Assembly: GCF_030463565.1 (NCBI RefSeq)
Contig: NC_134649.1
Coordinates: 37,473,044 to 37,537,043 of the forward strand
DNA length: 64,000 nucleotides
Reading direction: 5' to 3'
Source: Pelecanus crispus
Taxonomy: Eukaryota > Chordata > Aves > Pelecaniformes > Pelecanidae
Shown: one piece after another, positions 1-8,681 of the stretch
Layout: the number at the start of each line of letters is the position of its first letter
Numbering within the stretch: position 1 is the stretch's first letter
The notes under the pieces: model-generated
Told to the model about the DNA's origin: nothing
What the model saw: only the letters and a program-made list of their open reading frames with translations
Databases searched by the model: none
Made by a program: the position numbers and the translations under genes

Positions 1-1496
1 TTCTCCTAAGCATTGTGCTAGTTTAACAGAAACACTTTTCTTTCTCTTTGCTATTCCATCAACTGCTGCCTGGTGATTAATAAATAATATGTCTGAAGCA
101 CTTTTTAAAATGGAGTTGCTTTTTAAAGCACATTGATTTTAACAGCCATAAGGGTGATGAAGTTTTGCATACTGTTTGTGAAACTGGCGGAAGACTTCAG
201 AGGAGGTGTTTCAAAGTTTTATGCTCCCTGCATGCTTACAGAGACTTTTTGACATGTCTAACTGCAAGTTCTGTTGGACTGGAAGAAAATGTGATCTTTG
301 AATGATACTTCTTAATGTAATAGAACAATTGTACTAGTGTATATGGCTTTTTGGGGAGTGTGGGGAGGGACTTAGGGGTAAGGGGCCTCACTTGGTCCGT
401 CTCTGTTATTTTTTCCAGGATAAAGCCAAAGGCCATTTGCTAGCTGGCTCCCCCCTTTTTTCCTGTTGTCCTTTCCTTTGTGGCAGCAGGACTGTCAGTC
501 AGAGCTTCTGCGCTCCCTGCCCCAGCTACTGTAGGTCTCGGAGCCGCCTGCCCAGCTCAGAAGTGCCAATCTCTCGCCGAGACCTCTCCCCTCTGGCCTA
601 GTGATGAGCTGCAAGAACTGTGCAGACTGGTTGATATGAGAATAAAGAGAGAGGACTGAAAAAATAAAATTAAAAACCAATTCAGACAATTGTTACGGCT
701 TCTTCATTAACTGCTGAAACTTGCTAATGTAGCACTGAGCGCATCTCTGTCAGAGCGCTCCACTAAGACTCTTAAAATGCAATGCAGTGCTCTAGAGACT
801 ATTGAGGGGAGGATGAGAAAAAAATGCTTTCAAGGTTCACCATGTTTCTGTACAACAAACAGATTTGTTTTGTATTGCATTTTTGTTATTTATTTCACAA
901 GATTGCTGCATAACCAGTATCAATAAAATATATTCCAAAAAGGAGAAGAAAATGTATAATTAAACGTGGTGATTAAGTGGAAGCTTTTGGACTAGTTTCT
1001 ATTGTAATGTGACATTTTCCTTGTTTTGCTCTACTTGCAAATCTTTCCTTTCCCCTGGGGATCTATTAACCGAATCTTGTTTGGATAATAAGTGCTTTTT
1101 GCTTTGCTGTTGTGCAAAACTTAAAGCTTTACATCTTGCTTAGGGTCAGACCAGTCAGGTTTTTCAAATTAATAAAAACTTTTATTAATTGAAATTGTCT
1201 CCTGTTATTATTTGATTCCTACTTGACTGCATCGGAGAGAGAAAAGAACCTTTTGTATCATTGTTTTGTCAATATGATAAATTGTCTTTTGTGAGGTGTC
1301 ATTTTTGTCTAGGTCTTTTGATATTTGTTAGGTTGGCAGATGAGGTTTGGCCTGTGGCAAGATAGAAACTAAGGACCAGGGTAAGAGAAAAAAAAACACC
1401 TAAAGTTGCTATACTCTTAGTGTAAAATCATGTCTTCTAAAAGGCTTGCTTGTCACTTCAGCAATTCATAACTGTCTGTGTCCTTTCTCTCTTCAG
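1..1496 (+). other. IP6K2: IP6K2 intron (5' end outside the window)
   Basis: This is non-coding sequence before the first constitutive exon in the window. Apart from the candidate alternative last exon at 419-950 and a further AT-rich AATAAA at 1170, I see no coding segment. The N-terminal coding exon of IP6K2 (about 67 residues) was looked for and not found, so it lies further left. Confidence 0.8.
419..950 (+). other. IP6K2: Candidate alternative last exon of IP6K2 (short isoform)
   Basis: A strong acceptor (CTGTTATTTTTTCCAG, AG at 417-418) is followed by about 530 bases with AATAAA hexamers at 641, 663 and 922, the last after a T-rich stretch with ATTTATTT. Because the next constitutive exon starts at codon position 2, the upstream exon leaves one base (G). 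Joined here it reads Gly then TAA at 421-423. Directly after that stop the same frame is open for 36 codons (424-531) and contains SQRP, SW, FF and SFPLW blocks, close to my memory of the tail of a roughly 97-residue human IP6K2 isoform. A second AG at 424-425 would give another frame, open to 601. The 3' end is uncertain (about 680 or 945). The exon call is an inference; no transcript data were available. Confidence 0.55.
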
Positions 1497-1719
1497 GTGT
1501 GGTGTCAGTGAGCTTTGAAGAGGATGAAGATGGAAACTTATGTCTAATAGCATATCCATTAAATGGGGACCACGATAACTTAGAAAACCTAGATAATTCT
1601 GACTGTGAACCCAAAAGTAAGCTGTTGCGATGGACTAACAAAAAGACAATGTTGTTAGAAAATGAGAAGATACCGAAGGAATGGGTCCGACAGCACAGGA
1701 AAGAGGAAAAAATGAAAAG
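1497..1719 (+). CDS. IP6K2: IP6K2 coding exon, first one in the window
   Basis: The acceptor is a pyrimidine-rich tract ending CTTCAG at 1496 and the donor is AAAAG|GTAAGT at 1720. The exon starts at codon position 2 (completing a Gly codon) and ends two bases into a Ser codon. It encodes [19 protein letters not shown] and continues to a basic [10 protein letters not shown] tail. This is the middle of the N-lobe of the kinase. [11 protein letters not shown] block typical of IP6K2 is present. The segment after AYPLNGDH is the least conserved part compared with the human protein as remembered. Confidence 0.94.
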
Positions 1720-4700
1720 GTAAGTTTGATAGGGGGAACTGGAATGCAGAGTGTTGAAGCATAACATTTTTTGCTGTCAAATTAGGATCTGGTCTCCAGA
1801 ATTCCAGAGAACTCTCCAGGACTCTTAACTTTCATTTTCTTTTCTTCTTTCTTTTGTTTTTTTTCCTGACTTCTTCAGTGCAGACAGGTTCAGTAGTGAA
1901 ACTCATATGTCCTCAGCCCAGTAGTGTGTTGAATCTTTTCATTATTCTTTTTTGCTGTAGTCAATTAAAAAAGGTTTCCTTATGTTATTTTTGAAGCTTC
2001 CACAAAAAAAAAGAAAAAAAAAAGAAAAACCACAGCCACCTGCAAAAGCACAACAGTTCTATAAAAACAAAACAAAAAATATTTGTGTTACTGCATATAA
2101 CGTACTTTTGTAGGGATCCTGCTTTACTCCTGTTAGTGACATTTTTCCCCTTGCTCATTTATCTTAATTGTGCCCACTGTAAATATTTTGTAATATATTT
2201 GGCTATATGCTAATTTACATTAATGTGGAAGTAGCTTTATAAAGGTTGAAATATTACTGATGGGCAACTTGTCCAGTTGTACAGAAAGCAAAATAAAACT
2301 TATGCTAGCTATTAGTGAAGGTGAGCGAAATAGTTTGTAAAGTTAAATCTACTGACGACCCCTTTAAAGTGCTTATTTTTCTACTTGACCTCTCATTTGC
2401 TGCTTTGTTCTGTTTCCTAGTCACAAATTGGAGGAAGAATTTGAGTGGCTGAAGAAATCTGAAGTCTTGTATTATACTGTAGAGAAAAAAGGAAATGTCA
2501 GCTCACAGTTTAAACACCATAATCCTTGGAGCATGAAATGTCACCAGCAGCAGTTACAGCGGATGAAGGAAAATGCAAAACACCGGAATCAATATAGTAT
2601 CCTTTCCTGAAAATACCTCATAAGAGTTGGGCTCTGCTTTTTATTTCTTGAACGTGCCAGATAAAAGTACAGTGCGGGCTTAACTGCAATCCAGAGAGAC
2701 TCTGAAGCCATGATTTATTTGGTGACTTTCAAGGGATTACCAGCAATTTCCAGAAAACGGGTTTTTCCAGCATGTAATAAAAGTAGCTAGGCTAGGAAAT
2801 TCAGATAACTTAATTAAAATCTGCAAGTTGTGGATTAGTTAGTGGAAAGGTTTTACAGCATTCTGTGTTTGGGATCTTCCACAAAACCAGTCCACTAATG
2901 TAAGCTTCCAAAGGAGAAGAGTTCTGTCACTTTTTGTTACTGTTTTGGTATTGGTGCTCTTAAGAACTAGTGTCCTCTTTCCCTTTTTCAGCAACTTCTT
3001 AATGTTGCCTTAAATATAGAGGATATTCCAGTACCTGGAGTTGTCCGCTTCTAGTAGTCTCTTTTTAGTGAGCTTTTTTGATAAAGAAAAGCTGAATATA
3101 AACTGTCATGTAGGATTGGAGTGTGAGAAACAAAAACAGTGACCAAATCCATGAAAGCTGAAGCACACTGGTTTTGTGCTCTGGAACTGCAGGCAAACAT
3201 CTCCACCCTGCGCATTCTGTGGAAAAAAGATCTTGCTGTATGCAGGCTTGGATGCAACCGATACATCCTGCAAAAATGTTAATATATATACTTGGGTAAA
3301 TAAATTCCTTGTGTGCGAGGAGTTTCAGTGAATGGATTACTAGAACATTGACTAATAAGCTGTTCAAAATGATAGAAAGTATTTCATGGCTGGTATCCTC
3401 ACTATTTCACTGTAGAGGATTATTAAATTATCTAAGTAGAAGTCTGTGATATCTCTGGAACAGTATTACTACAGATGTTCTGAAATGCTTTTTAAGTTCT
3501 CTGTTTCAGAGGTGATGTGAAAATGCTTCACTGTTTTTGAATGGTAACTGAGGCAAACAAAATCTTTATTTCCCACAAGAGAATGTCTCTTGCTAGGCAG
3601 GACATAGTTCGTAAGTCCAAGTCTGTGCATCAGGTGCCACAGTATATTTCTGTATGACCCCAGTTTCTTCTTTTCCTCCCCTTAATGTGGAAATTCACCT
3701 GTCTTCTCTAGAGACCAGTGAAACTGGAATTAGATACCCCCTCTGCTTTATGCCAAGTTTATGTAACTAATTTTTGATAGGCTACTATGTACTGGGCGTG
3801 TTCTGGATGTGCTTAAAGTTAAGACTGTGGCTAGAAAATCTGTGATGATGGTTTTAAAACCTGTATTCCTCACTGTGGGGATTGTTCCTTAACTAATCAG
3901 AATTCATTTTGCTGGAAAACCTAACGTCTCGATACGAAGTGCCATGTGTGTTGGACCTTAAGATGGGAACCCGACAGCATGGAGATGATGCGTCAGAAGA
4001 GAAGAAGGCTAATCAGATTCGCAAGTGTCAGCAGAGCACATCGGCCGTTATTGGAGTCCGAGTTTGTGGCATGCAGGTGCGAGGAAAACTAGTTATGTGT
4101 AGGGCAACAGACTTGCATCCATTTCTGTTAGTGGGGTTTTTGGCTTATGTATTATTCCATGTGTTACTATCCTTGAGATCATAGAATCATTTGGATTGGA
4201 AAAGACCTTTAAGGTGCAACCATTAACCTAACACTAACTAGTCTACCACTAAACCATGTCCCTAAAGCACCACATCTACATGTCTTTTAAATACCTCCAG
4301 GGATGGGGACTCAACCACTTCCCTGGGCAGCCTGTTCCAGTGCTTGACAGCCCTTTCTGTGAAGAAATTTTTCCTAATATCAAATCTAACTTCCCCTGGC
4401 ACCACTTGAGGCCGGTTCCTCTTGTCCTGTCACTCCTTACTTGGGATAAGAGACTGACATCCACCTTGCTACAACCTCCTTTCAGGTAGTTGTAGAGAGT
4501 GATAAGGTCTCCCCTGAGCCTCCTCTGGCTGGGAACAATCCCAGTTCCCTCAGCTGCTCCTCATAAGACTTGGGCTCTAGACCATTCACCAGCTTGGTTT
4601 CCTTCAGTGAGGGGAATGAGGCTTTTTGAGTATCACTTATCAGTTGAAGGTGGCAGCATCTGCAGGAGCAACCTGCAGCACGTGCTCCGCATCATTGAGA

Positions 4701-6419
4701 GTGTTCTTTGAGTGCAAAAACAGTCTCCTGCATAATAGCAGCAATTCAAAAACTGTGTAGTAGAATTACTGATATGATTAACATTTCAGGATAGTGTAGG
4801 AAACAATTGAAGGGAGGGTCTGCCGGTACAGGCATTTTGAATAAAGCATGTGGAAATTTGCCAGAATATTAAGAAGCAATCAGTTCTGTCTTGTCAACTT
4901 TGAAAAGCCACAGATCTTTCACTGCCTTAAGTAGACTTGTTGCATTGTGCAGACAAGAAGTGGCTTAGTAAATGTGATAAGATTCGTGGTCAAATAAGGA
5001 GATAGAGTTGTGTGGACTTTCACCTGAGTTTTTTGTTTACTTGTTTCTGTATTCCTAGAGTGACAAATGGGAAACAACTTGTTTGTATTTGAGGCTTTTC
5101 TGAAGCCTCTCTCCTCCCATCCAGTAGATTCCAGGAATGCCAGCAGTGTTTGCTAGGACTTGTTCCACAGCATGACTATTGGCATGTTTGGTGTTCAGCT
5201 CACTGTTTAACTTTGGAGAAAAGCACGACGCAGCAATGGAAGTGTGGGAGCTGCATTTCTAACCACAGTGTGCTGGGATTTGAGTGGGGCCTGCTTACTG
5301 TTCACCTTCTAGTATAGACCTGTGCTGGAAAACAAGGAGGAACTTTGGAGGCACCTGCAATCCTTACCTGACCCGGATGTTTAGGCATTAATGAGCTGTG
5401 TGGTGTGTAGACTACTATCCTATAGGAAGGAACCTTCCTGCAGGAGCACCTCTGACTTCTTTAAATACAGAGGATTATGGGGCACACCTTAGTTTTATAT
5501 AGGAGTGTTTGCTGTGACTTAGAGCTCATCATTCTGGCAGTCAACACTTGTGAGCAGAGGCAGATAACGAGCTGAATGAGTGGCTGCGGTACAAATTGTA
5601 GCTTGACTTTGGAGATCTTGGCCGCAGCTTTCCTAATCTCACTTAAACTCCTCATTCTTACATTGCTGGTGGAAGAGCTCAAATCTAAACCGAAGGAATT
5701 TTCCACTTCCTCTGTGCCTCCCAGTTCCATAGACACTGCTGGATCTGTTGTTGTTAGCAGTTGCAGTATCTGTGCAGGAGCAATTTTAAGAGAGTAGTGT
5801 GTCATCTTGTAAAAGCTTTCTGTAGCATGTGTTTTTCTTTCCCCTTCAAGGCTTTGAGTCAATATTACCAGCAATTTCAACTATTCCTTTTCTCTTGTCT
5901 TGTGTGTGTTTGTATGTGCAGGTCTACCAGGCAGGCACTGGCCAGCTCATGTTCATGAATAAATACCACGGAAGAAAACTCTCAGTCCAAGGATTTAAAG
6001 AAGCACTTTACCAGTTCTTTCATAACGGCAAATACCTGCGCAGGGAACTCTTTGAATCTGTTATTAAAAAACTGACTGAACTCAAGTCTGTCCTAGAGAA
6101 ACAGGAGTCTTACCGCTTCTACTCGAGCTCCTTGCTGATCATTTATGATGGAAAGGAAAGGCAGGAAGTTGCTGTTGACTCAGACCCGGAGGACTTAGAG
6201 GACCTTTCAGAGGAATCTTCAGATGAGTCAGCAGGAGCGTATGCCTACAAACCAACTGCTAGTACTGTTGATGTCCGTATGATAGACTTTGCCCACACCA
6301 CTTGCAAGTACTATGGAGAAGACAGTGTGGTGCACGAGGGCCAAGACACGGGTTATGTTTTTGGACTTCAGAATTTAATAGATATTATTAAAGAAATAAG
6401 AGACGAAAGTAGTGAATAA
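1497..6419 (+). CDS. IP6K2: Inositol hexakisphosphate kinase 2, four 3' coding exons (5' partial)
   Basis: Four spliced segments (1497-1719, 2421-2596, 3901-4076, 5922-6419) join in phase into 357 residues ending at TAA 6417-6419. The enzyme phosphorylates inositol hexakisphosphate with ATP to give 5-diphosphoinositol pentakisphosphate (5-IP7), in nucleus and cytosol. Seen in the sequence: the inositol polyphosphate kinase signature P-x-x-x-D-x-K-x-G (PCVLDLKMG, third segment), the SSLL block ([10 protein letters not shown]) and the IDF motif (MIDFAHT) in the last exon, with an acidic Asp/Glu/Ser stretch between them. The human protein is about 426 residues and its part before the matching exon is about 67 residues, so only the N-terminal exon(s) are missing, to the left. 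IP6K2 is preferred over IP6K1 or IP6K3 because the acidic insert and C-terminus resemble IP6K2 as I remember it and because NCKIPSD follows downstream. No frameshift or lost catalytic motif is seen. Confidence 0.95.
1720..2420 (+). other. IP6K2: IP6K2 intron
   Basis: A 701-base AT-rich intron bounded by GTAAGT and TTTCCTAG. It contains an A-rich low-complexity stretch near 2004-2035 (A runs broken by single G). Nothing else was recognised. Confidence 0.9.
2421..2596 (+). CDS. IP6K2: IP6K2 coding exon, second one in the window
   Basis: The acceptor is TGTTTCCTAG at 2420. The donor is ATATA|GTATCC at 2597, which is non-consensus at several intron positions but is the only site giving a correct join. 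The first base completes AGT (Ser) from the previous exon and the last base, A, starts AAA (Lys) of the next. It encodes [19 protein letters not shown] and then a helical stretch ending [10 protein letters not shown]. Reading past the donor gives a stop after three codons, so retention of this intron would truncate the protein before the catalytic signature. Confidence 0.94.
2597..3900 (+). other. IP6K2: IP6K2 intron
   Basis: A 1,304-base intron between the KHRNQY exon and the catalytic-signature exon. The open frames in it are short and lack splice or homology support. No repeat family was recognised. Confidence 0.88.
3901..4076 (+). CDS. IP6K2: IP6K2 coding exon with the catalytic PxxxDxKxG signature
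   Basis: The acceptor AACTAATCAG ends at 3900 and the donor is ATGCAG|GTGCGA at 4077. The exon completes a Lys codon, encodes [20 protein letters not shown] followed by MGTRQHGDD, and ends in phase 0 after CGMQ. The P-V-L-D-L-K-M-G run fits the inositol polyphosphate kinase signature, whose Asp and Lys take part in inositol phosphate binding and catalysis in the family. The donor has C at intron position +4, so it is somewhat weak. Confidence 0.95.
4077..5921 (+). other. IP6K2: IP6K2 last intron, holding a CR1 insertion
   Basis: A 1,845-base intron. Its first third is taken up by an antisense CR1 LINE fragment. The rest is unique sequence with only chance open frames, ending in a long T/G-rich tract before the acceptor at 5921. 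Confidence 0.88.
4179..4605 (-). mobile_element. CR1 LINE fragment, 3' part, antisense to IP6K2
   Basis: The left edge TCATAGAATCAT is the reverse complement of the ATTCTATGA tail that ends avian CR1 elements. It is followed by the typical reverse-strand order: GGAAAAGACCTTTAAG, AAATACCTCCAGGGATGGGG, CTGGGCAGCCTGTTCCAGTG, AGGTAGTTGTAGAGAG, AAGGTCTCCCCTGAGCCTCC and CCCTCAGCTGCTCCTCATAA. This is CR1 3' UTR and the end of ORF2, truncated at its 5' side near 4605, as is usual for this LINE. The sequence is little decayed. The subfamily resembles those common in non-galliform birds, but I cannot assign it by eye. The right edge is approximate. Confidence 0.92.
5922..6419 (+). CDS. IP6K2: IP6K2 last coding exon (C-terminal 165 residues)
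   Basis: The acceptor is a TG/T-rich tract ending TATGTGCAG at 5921. The exon begins in phase 0 with [20 protein letters not shown] and ends at TAA 6417-6419. It holds the SSSLL motif, an acidic insert ([17 protein letters not shown]), the AYAYKP linker, the MIDFAHT motif whose Asp coordinates metal in this family, and a conserved [11 protein letters not shown] helix close to the C-terminus. The frame also stays open upstream through the intron end, but that part is not conserved and lies before a clear acceptor. Confidence 0.96.
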   Translation, partial: VYQAGTGQLMFMNKYHGRKLSVQGFKEALYQFFHNGKYLRRELFESVIKKLTELKSVLEKQESYRFYSSSLLIIYDGKERQEVAVDSDPEDLEDLSEESSDESAGAYAYKPTASTVDVRMIDFAHTTCKYYGEDSVVHEGQDTGYVFGLQNLIDIIKEIRDESSE

Positions 6420-6710
6420 AACAGTGTGAATGCACAGCAGTAGAAAGCACTATCGTGACTCTTTGTATTCCAAAATTATTGGCCACTTTCTGGTGGTAGG
6501 AATCTTTACAGGCTCTGCAGGGATGGTCCCGTCAGAGTCAGACTTGTTCAGAGGGCATTTACTTATATTGGTGCTGGACCTAGCACTGGCAAAACTTGGT
6601 ATCCTTATTTATTTTAACTTTCTTAAACATTCCATATTTGATTACTCAGATACCTCTGTTATCCCTGTGTGTATACGTTCCAATAAAATTCTTTTTGTTC
6701 ATTGTAAATG
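6420..6710 (+). other. IP6K2: IP6K2 3' UTR
   Basis: This is the sequence after the stop codon up to the probable cleavage site. It is a single short UTR of about 290 bases with an AATAAA at 6682-6687 and a T/TG-rich downstream element (TTCTGTTGTTGTTGCTGG) just beyond. The end is inferred from the signal spacing, not from transcripts. Confidence 0.75.
6682..6687 (+). terminator. IP6K2: Polyadenylation signal of IP6K2
   Basis: AATAAA stands 263 bases after the stop codon and is followed within 40 bases by a GT-rich downstream element. It is the only canonical hexamer found close to the stop, so cleavage near 6700-6715 is likely. Confidence 0.8.
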
Positions 6711-6811
6711 ATGCTTCTGTTGTTGTTGCTGGTGACTGAGGAAGAGATGAAGCTCGGAGATCTTTCTGGTGGTGTAATGCAAAAGCAGTGTATAAACAGC
6801 AAGGCTTACCT

Positions 6812-7050
6812 GCCTCATGAGACCACATGTGGAATAGCGCATCTGCTCTGGGCCTCCCATCAAGAGCAATGAGCAAGTCCAACAGGGAGCCACCAAGATG
6901 GCTGGGGGCCGGAGCTGCTGCCATTTGAGGAGAGGCTGAGGCAACAGGGCCTGCATAGACTGGGGAAAAGACTGCTCAGGGGGACCAAATGGCAGAAGGT
7001 TGGAGGAGAGACCTCAGGAGGTCCCTTCTACCCAGAATGATGTTGTAACT
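6812..7050 (+). mobile_element. CR1 LINE remnant, sense orientation, internally deleted
   Basis: The order GAGACCACATGTGGAATA, CATCTGCTCTGGGCCTCCC, GCAAGTCCAACAGGGAGCCACCAAGATGG, GGAGAGGCTGAGGCAACAGG and GGAGAGACCTC follows the end of CR1 ORF2 and the start of its 3' UTR. It then jumps straight to CAGGAGGTCCCTTCTACCCAGAATGATG, which corresponds to the last bases of the element. Several hundred bases of the usual 3' UTR between these points are missing. It is older and more diverged than the copy at 4179. Edges are approximate. Confidence 0.8.
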
Positions 7051-8057
7051 TTGTTAAGAGACGAGTTCTCACTTGTCATCTCCCAACAACCTATTTCCTA
7101 TTTCAGGATCTTGTAAGCTAGATCTCATGCTGTGTAACCCATTTCCAGAGAGCTACTGACATGTTTTTTAATCTAAGCTGAGCCAAAATGTTGTAAGAAA
7201 CTGCTACAGGATTGGCTGCAATGGCAGCGACTAGGGGAGAGCTGCAGGGCCTGAAAGGTGACCTAAGCAGCTTAAAACCTTAGTTGGGACAAATAGATGG
7301 GAAGGAAGTGTCAGAAAGTGAAAGGACAGTGAATAACTGAAATAAAGATAACGGAGTCACTCCAAACCACTGGTTCTTTTAAGAGGAAAATTCATTTATC
7401 TAACCAATTTTAAATTACTTCTTCCTTGTGAAGCTTGTGAGTCATTGTGATAGTGCAGAAGTAAACTGGGTGTGGAAGTGCCGTGTAAGTGTGGGAACGT
7501 TGTTGCTTGTTACAGTTGCCCAGGATAAAGCAGCAAGTTTATGTAGAAATGAAGAGTTTGGGGAGGTGAGCGGTGCCGGGATCATCTCCCCGGCCCATCC
7601 TTTGGCTTCCTGCAGGCATGCCTGGGAGAGGAGAGGAGGAGTGTAACAGGAAGGCTGCAGGTCTGCTAGTGGGAGGTCGCCCTTGTCAGTCCACTATAAC
7701 CCTGCAGCTTTAGTTTCAGATTCCCTGGTTGTTGCTATCAAGTTCTCCTGATCAAAGTCTCTGGTGGCTGTCATGTGCTCTTTTGTACTTTTTGAAGAGG
7801 TTTTTTACCTTTACTCTTACAACATTAGTTTGTGGTTGCTTTTTTTTGTTTGTTCCATAGTGTTTGGGCACAAACTGATGTCAATATTAAACAGGTATTT
7901 TTACATCTTGCAGTCACCTCACTTTCATGTCTGCGTGTGGGGGATTTCCCCATGAGGTGGGTTTATCCATCCTTAACTTGCCATTTGTTGCTGCTTCATG
8001 AGCCTCTGGTGCTGGGTGCAGCTGACGAGGGCCCCATGAGCTGCCCCTGAGCTGCTC

Positions 8058-8140
8058 CTGGCACTGGCTGTAAAATGCCTTGGGCAGGAGGATGAGGCTA
8101 TTTATTCTTGGCACTCTCAGTTGCAAAATGCTTTGGGCAG
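8058..8140 (+). repeat. Imperfect tandem duplication, about 50-base period
   Basis: The copy at 8058-8087 (CTGGCACTGGCTGTAAAATG, then CCTTGGGCAG) and the copy at 8107-8140 (CTTGGCACTCTCAGTTGCAA, then AATGCTTTGGGCAG) share both end blocks with small internal differences. This points to a local duplication of about 50 bases. Confidence 0.6.
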
Positions 8141-8665
8141 CGATCAGCAACACCTCCTGCCTGCTGTCGCCGAGATACGCCATAGGTGTGAGTCAGAGCG
8201 CCCGGAAAATGGAGAGGGGTGGCGGCTGCAAAGTGATGTTTCTTTTTCGGTTCTCCTGCTTGGGATGCGATGCCCTCTGCTAATGAGCTAATGATGAGCC
8301 TCTTGGCAGGCGCTATGGTCGTCTGTTACTGGTGCTGCGTATAAATAAGCCTGCCTGTGCAGATTCAGCCGATACACGGTTTGACTTTGTAGTCTGAAAT
8401 TAGCAGGGATAAAGTCCTCTAATGTACTTGTGTTACGTAGGAACTCTGGAGGGAATTCATAAAATCCGATGAGAACAATCGCATTTGCTCTGATGCAAGC
8501 TGCCTCCAGAACTAGTCCTCTTTGTTTTGCTGCCTGCAGACAGGGCCCTGGGTACAGGCAGGGAGCTGCCCTCTCAGTAACGCTGCCAGCCGTCTAAGCT
8601 TGGGTCTAGATGTGGTCTTGGACCTGTATGGTCTAAGATGCAGAGCAATTGTGGGTGCATATATA

Positions 8666-8681
8666 AGAAGAAGAAGAAGAA
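8666..8681 (+). repeat. (AAG)n microsatellite
   Basis: About five AAG units stand in a row in the GC-rich start of the intergenic region. They read as a lysine run in a chance open frame. Confidence 0.75.
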
